Shown one piece after another: positions 49,771 through 58,923 of a stretch of 64,000 nt of DNA. Every line of letters starts with the position of its first letter. Within the stretch, counting starts at the first letter, position 1. The DNA is from Aerococcus sp. Its GTDB lineage: Bacteria > Bacillota > Bacilli > Lactobacillales > Aerococcaceae. The stretch lies in NCBI GenBank assembly GCA_030528285.1, contig JAUMZE010000005.1, positions 62,001-126,000 on the forward strand. The letters run 5' to 3'. The notes beneath the pieces are model-generated. The model searched no databases, was not told the origin of the DNA, and saw only the letters and a program-made list of their open reading frames with translations. The translations under genes were made by a program, and so were the position numbers.

Positions 49771-49843
49771 GTAAAAGTCAGATAAAAGAAAAAGAGAGTA
49801 TAATTAGATATCACTTCCTTTTAATTAGAATAAGAAACACAAA

Positions 49844-49911
49844 AGCACCAAGTTTATTTCATAGATACATCCGTTATCTCAAACAAGCTTGGTGTTTATC
49901 GCTTTTTTTTG
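49844..49911 (+). terminator. Hairpin terminator behind the esterase gene
   Basis: CACCAAG (49846-49852) pairs with CTTGGTG (49888-49894), with a nested AGATA/TATCT stem; eight T follow about eight bases later. Confidence 0.65.
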
Positions 49912-50063
49912 TTTCTCCTCCTTACTTTTCCCTAAAGCTGGGCAGTCTTAGTACGTAGATATCAGGAAGAATGGTACAATGGAGTCGTATCTGTTGAACG
50001 GGAGAGCGCTTTACTTACTTCTCCACATTCAACACATGGTTTAAAATGATGGAAGGTGAAAAA

Positions 50064-50918
50064 ATGGGGCGGAAACGTTTACTCCGTTACTATCTAATTG
50101 GTGCCGTCACCAGCGTATTAATGGTGATCTTATTTCATTGGTTCAAAAACCCCACCTTTCAAGGGGTCCTCGCGCCGAACGCATTAGAGGCTAGTGGTTT
50201 TTCACCCTGGATTTCTTTCTTCGTCGGTATTTTCTTATTCACGTGGCTGAGCAGTGCCTATGAAATTGTGGATCAGCGCTTGCTCGGAAGTAAAAATACG
50301 AAAGCTATTTTTTTCAGTGTTTTACAAGGCATTTTAATTATTCTCTATATCACCGAACCCCTTCCGCATCGTTTGTTGGCGGATTACTCATTGAATACGA
50401 TTAAAATCATTCTCCTCGGTGTGATCCAGGCGTTCATGCTACAGGGACTCCTCGCCACAGAGCGCCATCACACAGGCAGGCGTCCATTCATTTACTGGCG
50501 CGCGGTTCTCGTCTATGCGATCAGTTTCCTCATAATGCGCTGGGTGAGTTATGTCCTCATCGGCGTGTATGCAGAACCGGAGACGCTCCTCGCTGTGTCC
50601 TACACATGGGCGGCATTGATGGGAATGACGATTGGATTCGTCTTCTGTGCGATCCAGCGTTATCTCTCCAAGCAGCAAAAAACCGCCAAAGCTTTCCAGT
50701 TTACGTTGCGATTCTTTGCTCCGTTATCCGTGAGCTACCACGTGTTATTTGGGTTGTTTTACCAATTACCGTGGGGCGATCTCGTTGCGCGTTGCTTCCT
50801 CGATATCTTGGGCGTTTTGATTGCGTCCTTCATCGTGATGCAGTGGCAGGTGAATGAGTATGACGACAGCATGACCGAACATCGTCGCCATTATCACGAG
50901 GACAATGCACCCTGTTAA
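50064..50918 (+). CDS. Integral membrane protein, unrecognised
   Basis: About 284 residues with roughly eight membrane helices (for example YYLIGAVTSVLMVILFHW, WISFFVGIFLFTWLSS, FSVLQGILIILYI, YAISFLIMRWVSYVLIG, TWAALMGMTIGFVFCAI). I do not recognise the family. It begins a rightward operon with the GH13-like gene 32 bases downstream, then a HAD phosphatase, a Nudix remnant and a vitamin transporter. The ATG at 50064 follows GGAAGGTG. An extended -10 TGGTACAAT at 49971-49979 is a likely promoter. Confidence 0.7.
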   Translation: MGRKRLLRYYLIGAVTSVLMVILFHWFKNPTFQGVLAPNALEASGFSPWISFFVGIFLFTWLSSAYEIVDQRLLGSKNTKAIFFSVLQGILIILYITEPLPHRLLADYSLNTIKIILLGVIQAFMLQGLLATERHHTGRRPFIYWRAVLVYAISFLIMRWVSYVLIGVYAEPETLLAVSYTWAALMGMTIGFVFCAIQRYLSKQQKTAKAFQFTLRFFAPLSVSYHVLFGLFYQLPWGDLVARCFLDILGVLIASFIVMQWQVNEYDDSMTEHRRHYHEDNAPC

Positions 50919-50950
50919 CCGTTTCAAACCTAGACATTCAGGAGGATACC

Positions 50951-52264
50951 ATGGCAAAAGTAACCAACCTCACTTTAAGAAATAAAGTGATCTATCGCTT
51001 ATACATCCGTAATTACTCAGAGGCAGGAACCTTTCAAGGGATCATTCCAGACCTCCCGCGCCTCAAGGATCTCGGTGTCAGCATTATTGTGCTCGCGTCG
51101 ATCTTCCCAGCAACCGAAATCAAAAATCCAAACGAAGAAAAGGGTGACCCGCATTATGTCCGGGCGTTCGATGCGGTTGGGAAAGAGTATGGGACGTTGA
51201 GTGATTTCAAGGCGCTGATTGATGCCATTCACGCCCAAGACATGCAGGTGGTGATTGAACTGCCACTCCACCACATGGCCAAGGACAGCGAGTGGGCAAC
51301 GGAGCATCCCGATTATTTCCTGCATGATCGTTCGGGCAACCTGACCAGTGAATGGCCGAGTCACCGTCCCGCATACGACCTCAATTTTGATAATCCAAAA
51401 ATGTGGGAGGAGCTCATCGCGATCATGAAGGGTTGGGCACAAATGGTGGATGGTTTCTACATTCGCCAAGTGATGCTGATTCGTCCGGAATTCCTCAATA
51501 GCGCGCGTGCGGAGATTGAGGACATCCATCCGTACTTCTACTGGATGGGTGGCACTACAACCGATGACATTCTCCTCACCATGCGCATGAAGAACCAAAC
51601 TTACTGGACAGAAGGTGAGGTCTACAATATTTTCGACGTTCTAGACAAAGCCACATTCCAGCGCTTCCCCCTCCAGTATCTCGAGGGCGATTTGACGCTC
51701 GATAATCTCGTTTACATGTTGAATTGGCATGAGTTGATGTTGCCGGGGACCGCGGTGAAGAATCGCGGGCTAGAGATTGATGATGGGTGCCGTTTTGCCT
51801 CCTATCTCAAGGATAATGACGAACTAGAATCCTGGACGGCCCTCTCCCTCTTCGAAAAGGGTGCAGGAGGCCTCATGATGGGACAGGAATTCGGCACGAG
51901 AAAGCCAATCTCTCGGACGTCCGATCAAGCCATCGCCTGGGATAAACCAGACGATATGACCCCACTCATTCAGCGCCTCTCGCAGGTGAAACGCCGTGAA
52001 ATTTGTAAGAGTGGGTATTATTTCGTGCGCGGTGACCATAACTGCATCGTGATTGCGAGCTATCACTATTACAACCAGCATCTCATCGGCATTTTCAAAT
52101 TGCAGAGTGACGAGAATCACTATGTAGTAGAGGTCGGCCTCCCTAAAGGCACATACAACAACCTGATTGATGACTCGCCGTATGACGTCAATGAGGGACG
52201 TGTCGAAGTGGGCAATCAACCAGTGATTTTGAGTTTTGATGGGGAAATGCGTCTCCCGCATTAA
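50951..52264 (+). CDS. GH13-like protein lacking catalytic residues
   Basis: A 437-residue protein with the alpha-amylase-type barrel outline: IYRLYIRNYSEAGTFQGIIPDLPRLKDLGVSIIVLAS (strand 2), FDAVGKEYGTLSDFKALIDAIHAQDMQVVIELPLHHMA (region I, normally ending D-NH), a MVDGFYIRQV segment for region II and YWTEGEVYN for region III. In region II the invariant arginine and nucleophile aspartate (GFRFD) are replaced by tyrosine and arginine (GFYIR, residues 168-172), and region IV reads NWHE instead of NHD. It therefore should not act as a glycosidase. It may bind a glycan or regulate its membrane partner encoded just upstream. Frame is intact, so it is probably functional in another role. Confidence 0.78.
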   Translation: MAKVTNLTLRNKVIYRLYIRNYSEAGTFQGIIPDLPRLKDLGVSIIVLASIFPATEIKNPNEEKGDPHYVRAFDAVGKEYGTLSDFKALIDAIHAQDMQVVIELPLHHMAKDSEWATEHPDYFLHDRSGNLTSEWPSHRPAYDLNFDNPKMWEELIAIMKGWAQMVDGFYIRQVMLIRPEFLNSARAEIEDIHPYFYWMGGTTTDDILLTMRMKNQTYWTEGEVYNIFDVLDKATFQRFPLQYLEGDLTLDNLVYMLNWHELMLPGTAVKNRGLEIDDGCRFASYLKDNDELESWTALSLFEKGAGGLMMGQEFGTRKPISRTSDQAIAWDKPDDMTPLIQRLSQVKRREICKSGYYFVRGDHNCIVIASYHYYNQHLIGIFKLQSDENHYVVEVGLPKGTYNNLIDDSPYDVNEGRVEVGNQPVILSFDGEMRLPH

Positions 52265-52291
52265 TCAGACAGAGTGAATAAGGAGAGTTAT

Positions 52292-53116
52292 ATGATTCAA
52301 TTAGTGGCTTTTGATATTGACGGGACCTTGTTGAATGATGAGCATCAACTCGTTCCAAGTACCGAAGTGGCCCTCAAAGAACTGAAACAACGAGGCATTG
52401 AAATTGTGATTAATTCCGGGCGTCCCTATCCTGGGGTGAAACCGGTTGTGGATCTGATCGGAGCAAAGTGGGTACGCTATGTGAGTTGTTTCAATGGGGG
52501 ACTCATCCTCGATTTGAAAACCAACGAAACCCTCTATCAAGCCACACTCAATCAAGCAGACATTGAAGCAATCGCTAAATTTGCGAACGAAGAACAGGTG
52601 GATGTGCATATTTACGGGGAACAGGATATCCTCATTCAACAAGCACCGCGCTACCAGTACGCTGAATATGAGGCAGAGATTGTTCATATGGGCGTTCGCG
52701 TTCATGATTTCGTTCAGTCCCCATCCTCCGTTTCTACTAGCAAAGTGATGATTACTGCGAACCCCGAACGGATTGAGAAACTGCTTCAGATTATGCCCGG
52801 GGAGTTGAACCAGCACTTTGAAATTATGCGCAGCGCTCCATTCTTCCTCGAGTTCACACCCAAAAACGTTGATAAGGGGAATGGCCTGCATCAGCTCGCA
52901 GATAAACTGAACATCGCTCAGCGTGACGTCATGGCATTTGGTGACAACGAGAATGATTTGAGCATGTTGAAATGGGCCGGTGTCGGCGTTGCAATGGGCA
53001 ATGCCCCTCCCGTTGTAAGAGAAACCGCGGATACGATCACGGACGATAACAACCACGACGGCATTATGAACAGCCTCCGACAATATATTTTTCACGCGGA
53101 AGATGCCCATGAATAA
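52292..53116 (+). CDS. Cof-type HAD-IIB family phosphatase
   Basis: A 274-residue haloacid dehalogenase hydrolase with motif I VAFDIDGTLL, motif II VINSGRP, a C2-type cap domain, motif III lysine region and motif IV AFGDNENDLSML. Such enzymes dephosphorylate sugar phosphates or flavin intermediates; the exact substrate cannot be told. The ATG at 52292 follows AAGGAG. Its end overlaps the following Nudix remnant. Confidence 0.9.
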   Translation: MIQLVAFDIDGTLLNDEHQLVPSTEVALKELKQRGIEIVINSGRPYPGVKPVVDLIGAKWVRYVSCFNGGLILDLKTNETLYQATLNQADIEAIAKFANEEQVDVHIYGEQDILIQQAPRYQYAEYEAEIVHMGVRVHDFVQSPSSVSTSKVMITANPERIEKLLQIMPGELNQHFEIMRSAPFFLEFTPKNVDKGNGLHQLADKLNIAQRDVMAFGDNENDLSMLKWAGVGVAMGNAPPVVRETADTITDDNNHDGIMNSLRQYIFHAEDAHE

Positions 53117-53372
53117 ATCGTCCCTCTCTATGATTCGCCAGGTGATGGCGCACTACCAACCAAAACCTTTAGGCGTCACAAAACAATACGCGGTGTTGAT
53201 GCCCCTCATTCAAACAGAAGATGAGCTCTCCCTCCTCTATGAAGCACGGGCAACCGGCATTTCACAGGCGGGAGACGCTGCTTTTCCCGGTGAACATCTC
53301 TGGGGCATGACCGCCGAATTAACCGCGCGCTGGAGTGATCTCGTGCGTAAAGGAGATAACTATGAAAAATAA
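53109..53372 (+). pseudogene. Nudix hydrolase (CoA pyrophosphatase-like) with internal deletion
   Basis: The frame encodes about 87 residues. The first half (YAVLMPLIQTEDELSLLYEARATGISQAGDAAFPG) is the start of a CoA-pyrophosphatase-type Nudix domain up to the FPG of the FPGG motif; the next residues (HLWGMTAELTARWSDLV) correspond to the C-terminal IWGMTA segment of the same family. The roughly 100 residues in between, including the whole Nudix box with its metal-binding glutamates, are missing, without a frameshift. The product cannot be an active Nudix enzyme. It overlaps both the HAD gene and the start of the S component gene, so translation coupling may be why the frame is kept. Confidence 0.75.
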
Positions 53373-53952
53373 ATACAATGCTTATTATTTAACGGTAATC
53401 AGCCTCATCATCGCAATTCTTATGATCCAAGCCTTCGTACCGTGGCTCGGTTATTTGCCACTGGGATTTGCGAATGTGACGATTGTTCATGTGACAGTGA
53501 TTATCGGTGCCATTTTACTAGGCGTCCGTGGCGGGGCGATTATCGGGACGAGCTGGGGAATTTTAGCTCTAATTCGCCATCTCGTACAACCGACGCTCCT
53601 CTCCCCGATCTTCTATAATCCGCTCGTTGCGATTGTGCCACGGCTCTGTGTCGGTGTGATTGTGGCTGTGATTTACCCGCTGCTGCGTCACTATTTCACC
53701 CCGATGAAATCCGGTGCGATTGCGGGCGTTGTGGGATCTCTCACCAACAGTCTCCTCGTCACACTGATGGTCTACTTCTTCGCACGCACGACCTATGCAG
53801 AACTGATGCATATCCCAGAATCGACCGTGTTATTCGCGTTCGTGGCCATGATTATCTTCAACGCGATCTTTGAGTGCTTAGCGGCAGCCGTCTTAACGCC
53901 ACTGATCACCCGTCCCCTCCTTGCGATCAGAACACGCCAGGAGAAACAATAA
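53362..53952 (+). CDS. panT: ECF transporter S component, PanT-like (pantothenate)
   Basis: A 196-residue membrane protein with six helices, COG4684-type S component: AFVPWLGYLPLGFANVTIVHVTVIIGAILLGVRGGAIIGTSWGI is characteristic, with the substrate-binding histidine region in TIVHV. Lactobacilli have PanT for pantothenate in this family. The CoA-pyrophosphatase remnant immediately upstream fits a pantothenate/CoA theme, but the substrate is inferred. ATG at 53362 follows AAAGGAG and overlaps the end of the Nudix remnant. Confidence 0.8.
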   Translation: MKNKYNAYYLTVISLIIAILMIQAFVPWLGYLPLGFANVTIVHVTVIIGAILLGVRGGAIIGTSWGILALIRHLVQPTLLSPIFYNPLVAIVPRLCVGVIVAVIYPLLRHYFTPMKSGAIAGVVGSLTNSLLVTLMVYFFARTTYAELMHIPESTVLFAFVAMIIFNAIFECLAAAVLTPLITRPLLAIRTRQEKQ

Positions 53953-53970
53953 CCTATTAACCTACTACCA

Positions 53971-54002
53971 GGCCCGCACTAGTCACTCTGCGGGTCTTTT
54001 TC
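53971..54002 (+). terminator. Terminator of the panT operon
   Basis: GCCCGCA (53972-53978) pairs with TGCGGGT (53989-53995), followed by CTTTTT. Confidence 0.82.
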
Positions 54003-54010
54003 TGTGCATA

Positions 54011-54042
54011 CAAAAACGCCCTCAGCTAATCACTGCGGACGC
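54011..54042 (-). terminator. Terminator of the tRNA-Tyr/tRNA-Gln unit
   Basis: Leftward CGTCCGCAG pairs with CTGAGGGCG (one G-U, one mismatch), followed by five U. Confidence 0.7.
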
Positions 54043-54056
54043 AAAAATATTATGGA

Positions 54057-54128
54057 CTGGGATAGCTGGATTCGAACCAGCGCATGACAGAGTCAAAGTC
54101 TGTTGCCTTACCGCTTGGCTATATCCCA
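54057..54128 (-). tRNA. tRNA-Gln (anticodon TTG)
   Basis: 72-base cloverleaf: acceptor TGGGATA/TATCCCA with discriminator G, anticodon loop CTTTGAC (TTG), T arm GGTTCGAATCC. Follows tRNA-Tyr by nine bases on the same strand. No encoded CCA. Confidence 0.95.
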
Positions 54129-54137
54129 ATAATAAAA

Positions 54138-54219
54138 TGGAGGGAGAAGGATTCGAACCTTCGAACTCTGAGAGGGCGGATTTACAGTCCGCTGCGTTTA
54201 GCCACTTCGCTATCCCTCC
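54138..54219 (-). tRNA. tRNA-Tyr (anticodon GTA)
   Basis: Class II tRNA with long variable arm: acceptor GGAGGGA/TCCCTCC with discriminator A, anticodon loop CTGTAAA (GTA), T arm GGTTCGAATCC. First of a two-tRNA transcript. Confidence 0.95.
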
Positions 54220-54293
54220 ATGTAAAATGGTAGGTCATTACGACCACTTACTTATCATACCATCTTCCCCGCCTTTGTTTCAAGACTTACGAG

Positions 54294-54332
54294 TAAAAAA
54301 GTAAAAGGCAGAGGAAATACCCCACTGCCTCT
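54294..54332 (-). terminator. Terminator of the ribose operon
   Basis: Leftward AGGCAG pairs with CTGCCT, followed by a U-rich stretch; 30 bases after the rbsU stop. Confidence 0.75.
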
Positions 54333-54362
54333 ACATAGCTTAGCGTTTAATTATCAGAGTCC

Positions 54363-55253
54363 TTAGATCATCACTGTGACGGTGGCTGCCAGAAGAATCA
54401 ATACCAACCCCACCATCGTCACCTGCATCTCGCGTTTGGTCTTCTTCTCACCGAGGAACCAGATACCGGTCAATGTCGCCAGTACCACGGAGGTCTGGGA
54501 GAGGATGAAGCCGGTTGCTAATCCGTTCATGTCTGGTTGTGCCGAAATGAGGTAGGTCAACGCCGCAAATGCGAAGAAGAAACCGGAAATGATATGTTTA
54601 TAGGACACTGCCTCCAATAAGGGTTTCGATTCTGGACTTGATTTCACCAAACCGTAAACGACCCCGACAATGACCATCCCAATCGCTTGTGGAAGGAAGG
54701 CTTGTTGCCCGTTCACCCCATGTGCAGCCGCCGCTTGAGGAGCAGCAGAGTAGATGAGGTAACCAATTTCCCCAACCGCTAACATGCCGACTGCCTTGGA
54801 GAGAACGCCGGCCTTGGATGAAGTTTTATGTTCCTGCCAAACGGTCATGTAGGCCCCGGCGATAATCACGAACAGAGCGAGGAAGCCGACTACTTTTGGT
54901 GCGAGCCCAGGCCAGTCCCCGAGCACGAACACACCCCAGAGTGACGTCCCGATTAACTGAAATGCCGTGGTGATCGGCATCGCACGTGACGACCCCACCA
55001 TTCTAAATGACATAAACGTAATGATCTGCGCGGATGCCCAGCCAATCCCGGAGAGAATCGTCCACATGAGGTCAATCCCACTTGGCAACGCATAGCCATT
55101 AATCAGTGCGTACACTAACGCAAAGATAAACGTCCCAAAAGCCGTCCCAATAATTTGGTTTACAGGTTTACCGCCAATTTTTGCGGCAACGGTCGGGAAT
55201 AACCCCCAACCGAGGAGTGGTCCTAACCCAATCAGTAAAGCTACCGCATTCAT
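54363..55253 (-). CDS. rbsU: Ribose uptake protein RbsU (GRP family)
   Basis: A 296-residue transporter of the glucose/ribose porter family with ten helices (LIGLGPLLGWGLFPTVAAKIGGKPVNQIIGTAFGT opening; the GEIGYLIYSAAP repeat in the second half). It carries ribose with protons in lactobacilli instead of the ABC system RbsABC. It shares the base 55253 with the rbsD stop, so translation is coupled. Confidence 0.93.
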   Translation of the reverse strand: MNAVALLIGLGPLLGWGLFPTVAAKIGGKPVNQIIGTAFGTFIFALVYALINGYALPSGIDLMWTILSGIGWASAQIITFMSFRMVGSSRAMPITTAFQLIGTSLWGVFVLGDWPGLAPKVVGFLALFVIIAGAYMTVWQEHKTSSKAGVLSKAVGMLAVGEIGYLIYSAAPQAAAAHGVNGQQAFLPQAIGMVIVGVVYGLVKSSPESKPLLEAVSYKHIISGFFFAFAALTYLISAQPDMNGLATGFILSQTSVVLATLTGIWFLGEKKTKREMQVTMVGLVLILLAATVTVMI

Positions 55254-55648
55254 TAGAAGACCACACCACTTTCCAATTCAATGTTGGCGTAAGGAGTCAT
55301 TTCCCCCGTCCGAACAAAGGCATGACAGTTGCTTAAGTCTTTCTTCATTTCAGCATGCGCGATGAAGGTGATCGGTATTTCAGGAAGACGTTCCTGGATA
55401 GCCTTCAACATGTCTGGATTATCGGTTTTAATTTCTTCAGCGAGGTAGATGCGTTGAACCTCTAATTCCTCCAAGACATTGTTGAGTACGTCCATGAAGC
55501 TCGGAATTCCGTTCGTTACTGCGAGATCGATCTTTTCGCAGTCAGCAGGCACCGGCATCCCAGCATCCCCAATCGCTAATTTGTCGAAGTGGCCCATCTG
55601 ACTGATCACGCGGGACAAATCAGAGTTAATGACAGCTGTTTTTTTCAT
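55253..55648 (-). CDS. rbsD: D-ribose pyranase
   Basis: A 131-residue RbsD/FucU-fold mutarotase converting ribopyranose to ribofuranose for the kinase. Motifs: [26 protein letters not shown] with the catalytic histidine, and the C-terminal [18 protein letters not shown]. Standard length. Between rbsK and rbsU in one operon. Confidence 0.95.
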   Translation of the reverse strand: MKKTAVINSDLSRVISQMGHFDKLAIGDAGMPVPADCEKIDLAVTNGIPSFMDVLNNVLEELEVQRIYLAEEIKTDNPDMLKAIQERLPEIPITFIAHAEMKKDLSNCHAFVRTGEMTPYANIELESGVVF

Positions 55649-55674
55649 TTTGATTCTTCCTCTCTTGTTGGTGG

Positions 55675-56583
55675 TTATTCCGCTAATTCCTTGGCATAAG
55701 GAATCGATGGTTGTGCCCCGAAACGTTGCACAGTGAGCGCAGATGCCCGGTTTGCTTGTTTAATGGCCTCTTCCAGGTTGGAGAAGTCTCTGGTCAATAC
55801 GCTCGATAACGCCCCGATGAAGGTATCGCCGGCTGCGGTAGTGTCAACGGCTTTTACTTTGAGGGCAGGCACCATCCCTTGTTGACCCATGCCGTCATAG
55901 AATGCACCTTTGCTACCGAGCGTAATCAAAACAACCGGGACACCTTGTTCATGTAACTTGGTGGCCGCTTGTTTCATATCATCTTCGGTTTCCACATGAA
56001 TGCCGGTGAGAATCTCAGTTTCAGTTTCATTTGGCACGATCATATCGGTGTTTTGCAGTAATTCTTTCGGAATCTTGGTCATCGCTGGCGCTGGATTCAG
56101 GATTGTTTTCACGCCTTTTTCATGCGCGATCTTGAAGGCTTCGATGCTACTGTCGAAGTTGCTCTCGAATTGAGTCACCACGAAATCGCTGTCCGCAATC
56201 TCATCCGCAAATTTCTGGACATGTTCTGGTGTAAAGGCTCCATTCGACCCACTGTGAATCATAATGCTATTCTCGCCGTTGTCATCCACAATGATGTAGG
56301 CTTGTCCGGTCGCAGTGTTCGGCCATTTCGCAACACCTTTGAGATCAATCCCTTCTTCATCCAATAAATGATAGGTCATTTCACCGGCATCATCCTCACC
56401 GACTGCGCCGATGAAACGAGTCTTAGCACCCAAACGAGCGGCGGCTACAGCTTGGTTGGCGCCTTTTCCACCACCTGCTGAGAAAACTTCCGTGGTGTGA
56501 ACGGTCTCGCCTGGTTTTGGCATATCTATCACGCGTAACGTCCGGTCGAGATTAATACTACCGACAACAGTGACTTTATTCAT
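55675..56583 (-). CDS. rbsK: Ribokinase
   Basis: A 302-residue PfkB-family kinase. Signature 1 is [17 protein letters not shown], the ATP-site region [10 protein letters not shown], and signature 2 is [17 protein letters not shown] with the catalytic aspartate. It phosphorylates ribose to ribose-5-phosphate. First gene of rbsK-rbsD-rbsU, 160 bases after rbsR on the same strand. Confidence 0.95.
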   Translation of the reverse strand: MNKVTVVGSINLDRTLRVIDMPKPGETVHTTEVFSAGGGKGANQAVAAARLGAKTRFIGAVGEDDAGEMTYHLLDEEGIDLKGVAKWPNTATGQAYIIVDDNGENSIMIHSGSNGAFTPEHVQKFADEIADSDFVVTQFESNFDSSIEAFKIAHEKGVKTILNPAPAMTKIPKELLQNTDMIVPNETETEILTGIHVETEDDMKQAATKLHEQGVPVVLITLGSKGAFYDGMGQQGMVPALKVKAVDTTAAGDTFIGALSSVLTRDFSNLEEAIKQANRASALTVQRFGAQPSIPYAKELAE

Positions 56584-56630
56584 GATAAAACTCCTCCTAT
56601 AAAACGTTCATAATGCATTCATGACAACAA

Positions 56631-56645
56631 GTAAAACGATTTAAC
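56631..56645. promoter_or_regulatory. Candidate LacI-family operator upstream of rbsK
   Basis: GTAAAACGATTTAAC is a near-palindrome with the central CG typical of LacI/RbsR or CcpA sites, located 48 bases before the rbsK start. Confidence 0.55.
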
Positions 56646-56743
56646 ACTTTACCAAAAGTCTAGCATGTTCCTAAAGCGATTTCAAGCACGACCCCAGCTT
56701 TCCTCATAATTTTATCCAAAACTAAAAGGTTCACTCACACATG

Positions 56744-57739
56744 CTAGTTACTAAAAGGAGCCGTGGATTCGCGCTGTTCTAGAACCACAGGAAGGGTTCT
56801 GGTTTGGTAGGGAGCATCCGGACGTTGGATACGCTCCAAGAGTAGGGTGGCCGCAGCTTTCCCTAGTTGTTCAGCCGGTTGCGCGATACTCGTCAATCCT
56901 GGCGTGAGATAATGCGCTAATTCGCTCCCGTCGTACCCTACAATACTCATGTCACGCGGCACCGTATAGCCCTGTTCATAGAGTCCACGGTAAATCCCCA
57001 TCGCAATCTCATCATTCGCCGCAAAAACCGCGCTCACACCGCTCTGGATCAATGCTTTAGCCGCCTGTTTTCCACCTGCCTTGGTGAGGTGCGCGGTAAT
57101 TAAGTGGCAATCTGGATACACCGTCTGGAACCCCGCGAGCCGTTGTTTCAAGTTCACAAGGGGAGACACCGGGAACACCGCTGCGACCTCTGTATGTCTG
57201 AGTCGATAAAGATGAGAAGCTGCCAATTGACCGCCCTGATAGTCATCTACATTCACCTTGTCGTGGGCACCGACGTCTTCCTTCTGATCGAGCACAATGA
57301 AGGGACAATCATTCGCGCGCAAATGTTCCGTAATGTCCTGATCCGAAATGGCGGAACTCAAGATAATAAAGCCGTCCGCCCCACGATGCAGAAACTCTTC
57401 TAGATAGTTCTGTTCTTTCGAGAAGTCGGCATCCGTATTGGCAAGGAGCGTCACAAAATGTTTTTGGAACAAGACGGACTCCACCCCATGGATCACGCGC
57501 CCAAAGAACGGGTTTGTAATATCTGGGACAATCACGCCGATCGCTGAACTCTCACGCTGAATCAACCGCTGAGCGAAATAATCCGCCTGGTAGTGGAGCT
57601 CTTTAGCGGTCGTTTTGACTTTCTGGATCGTTTTAGTGCTAAACCGCTTGTCGTTCCCATTCAAGATCAGAGACACGGTGGTAATCGAAACCCCCGAGGC
57701 TTGGGCAACATCTTTAATCGTAACTTTTTTACGTGCCAT
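56744..57739 (-). CDS. rbsR: Ribose operon repressor, LacI family
   Basis: A 331-residue LacI-type regulator: helix-turn-helix VTIKDVAQASGVSITTVSLILNG at the N terminus, hinge, and a ribose-binding-protein-like domain (GVIVPDITNPFFGRVIHGVE, VFAANDEIAMGIYRGL, IVGYDGSELAHYLTPGLTSI). Position directly ahead of rbsKDU supports the ribose assignment. AGGAGGGATC precedes the ATG. Confidence 0.88.
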   Translation of the reverse strand: MARKKVTIKDVAQASGVSITTVSLILNGNDKRFSTKTIQKVKTTAKELHYQADYFAQRLIQRESSAIGVIVPDITNPFFGRVIHGVESVLFQKHFVTLLANTDADFSKEQNYLEEFLHRGADGFIILSSAISDQDITEHLRANDCPFIVLDQKEDVGAHDKVNVDDYQGGQLAASHLYRLRHTEVAAVFPVSPLVNLKQRLAGFQTVYPDCHLITAHLTKAGGKQAAKALIQSGVSAVFAANDEIAMGIYRGLYEQGYTVPRDMSIVGYDGSELAHYLTPGLTSIAQPAEQLGKAAATLLLERIQRPDAPYQTRTLPVVLEQRESTAPFSN

Positions 57740-58044
57740 ATGATCCCTCCTTTCTCATGCTGTGAATCAATCGTTATCCTCCTTTTATCATATCAGATAA
57801 TCCCTATCTGCACCGCCCTATTTTACTCATATAAACGGTGAACGCGCCCCTTTCACTAAACGACTCACTGTCCTCTCAATGATCATCACCAGCGATTCGT
57901 TTCGTCGATTGCTTTTTTAATAAATCTTTTTAAAAGGATGGTTTTATCACAAAGCTCTTAATGCCCCTATGCTATACTGGATATGATGAATAAAGGGCGC
58001 CATGAAGGAGTTTGGCGCTGAGTAGATAGAGGGGAACGAGCATC
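57740..58044. other. Divergent intergenic region rbsR/cdaA
   Basis: This gap holds both promoters. An extended -10 TGCTATACT at 57970-57978 reads toward cdaA, about 70 bases before its ATG. Nothing gene-like is seen. Confidence 0.5.
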
Positions 58045-58923
58045 ATGCACATCGACTGGTCGAAGATATTCGCTTGGCAACAGCTGTTTAATGTTGTCGA
58101 TATTCTGATCGTCTGGTTTCTGATTTATCAAGTGATTAAGACGATCAAAAATAAGCGCGCACTCAATATTTTAAGCGGTGTGATTGTCTTTTTGCTGGTC
58201 AAAATGTTGAGCACCCTCTTCCATCTCGAAACACTCGACTGGATCATGAACAGCATCATTCAGTGGTCCGTTCTGGGTGTGATTATTATCTTCCAGCCGG
58301 AGATTAGAAATGGCCTGGAGAAAATCGGCCAGAGTCTCTTCGTCTCGCGCAAACACAATTACGCAAACCCCGGGGAGGATATGATTCAAGCGATTATCGC
58401 TGCCTGCGAATACATGTCCAAACGTCGCATCGGGGCACTGATTACGATTCAAAATGAACAATCGCTGAATGACATCGCGGATACGGGAATCCCCCTCAAT
58501 GCGGATATCACCTCACAGCTATTGATCAATATCTTTATTCCGAACACGCCGCTCCATGATGGGGCCGTGATCATTCAGGACATGCATATCACCTCCGCCG
58601 CGAGTTTCCTCCCGCTCTCAGAAAACCCCAATATCCCGAAAGAACTGGGGACGCGTCACCGGGCAGCAGTCGGCGTGAGTGAAACAACCGACGCCCTCAC
58701 AGTGGTTGTCTCTGAGGAAACTGGTGAAATCACCATCACAGAGGGCGGACGCTTACATCGCCGGCTCACAGATCAGGAAATCCACGACATGTTGGCCCTC
58801 TACTACGTCAACGAGGAAGCCGACGAGGATGAATCCATCTGGCTGAAAATGGCCTCTACCTTCTTCACGAGTGAGAATACTAATCACCGTGAAGCGCGGA
58901 AGGGAGATGAGGATGATGAATAA
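58045..58923 (+). CDS. cdaA: Membrane diadenylate cyclase CdaA
   Basis: A 292-residue enzyme making cyclic di-AMP from two ATP. Three N-terminal helices are followed by the DAC domain with DGAVIIQD (DGA motif) and LGTRHRAAVG (RHR motif). Cyclic di-AMP controls potassium and osmolyte transport, of interest because a betaine transporter lies at the left edge. First gene of the conserved cdaA-cdaR-glmM operon; it overlaps cdaR by eight bases. Confidence 0.95.
   Translation: MHIDWSKIFAWQQLFNVVDILIVWFLIYQVIKTIKNKRALNILSGVIVFLLVKMLSTLFHLETLDWIMNSIIQWSVLGVIIIFQPEIRNGLEKIGQSLFVSRKHNYANPGEDMIQAIIAACEYMSKRRIGALITIQNEQSLNDIADTGIPLNADITSQLLINIFIPNTPLHDGAVIIQDMHITSAASFLPLSENPNIPKELGTRHRAAVGVSETTDALTVVVSEETGEITITEGGRLHRRLTDQEIHDMLALYYVNEEADEDESIWLKMASTFFTSENTNHREARKGDEDDE

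Noticed and set aside
54057..54219. tRNA pair as an attachment site of an integrated element
   Set aside because: Both tRNA genes are complete, and no integrase or repeated tRNA 3' end was found nearby.
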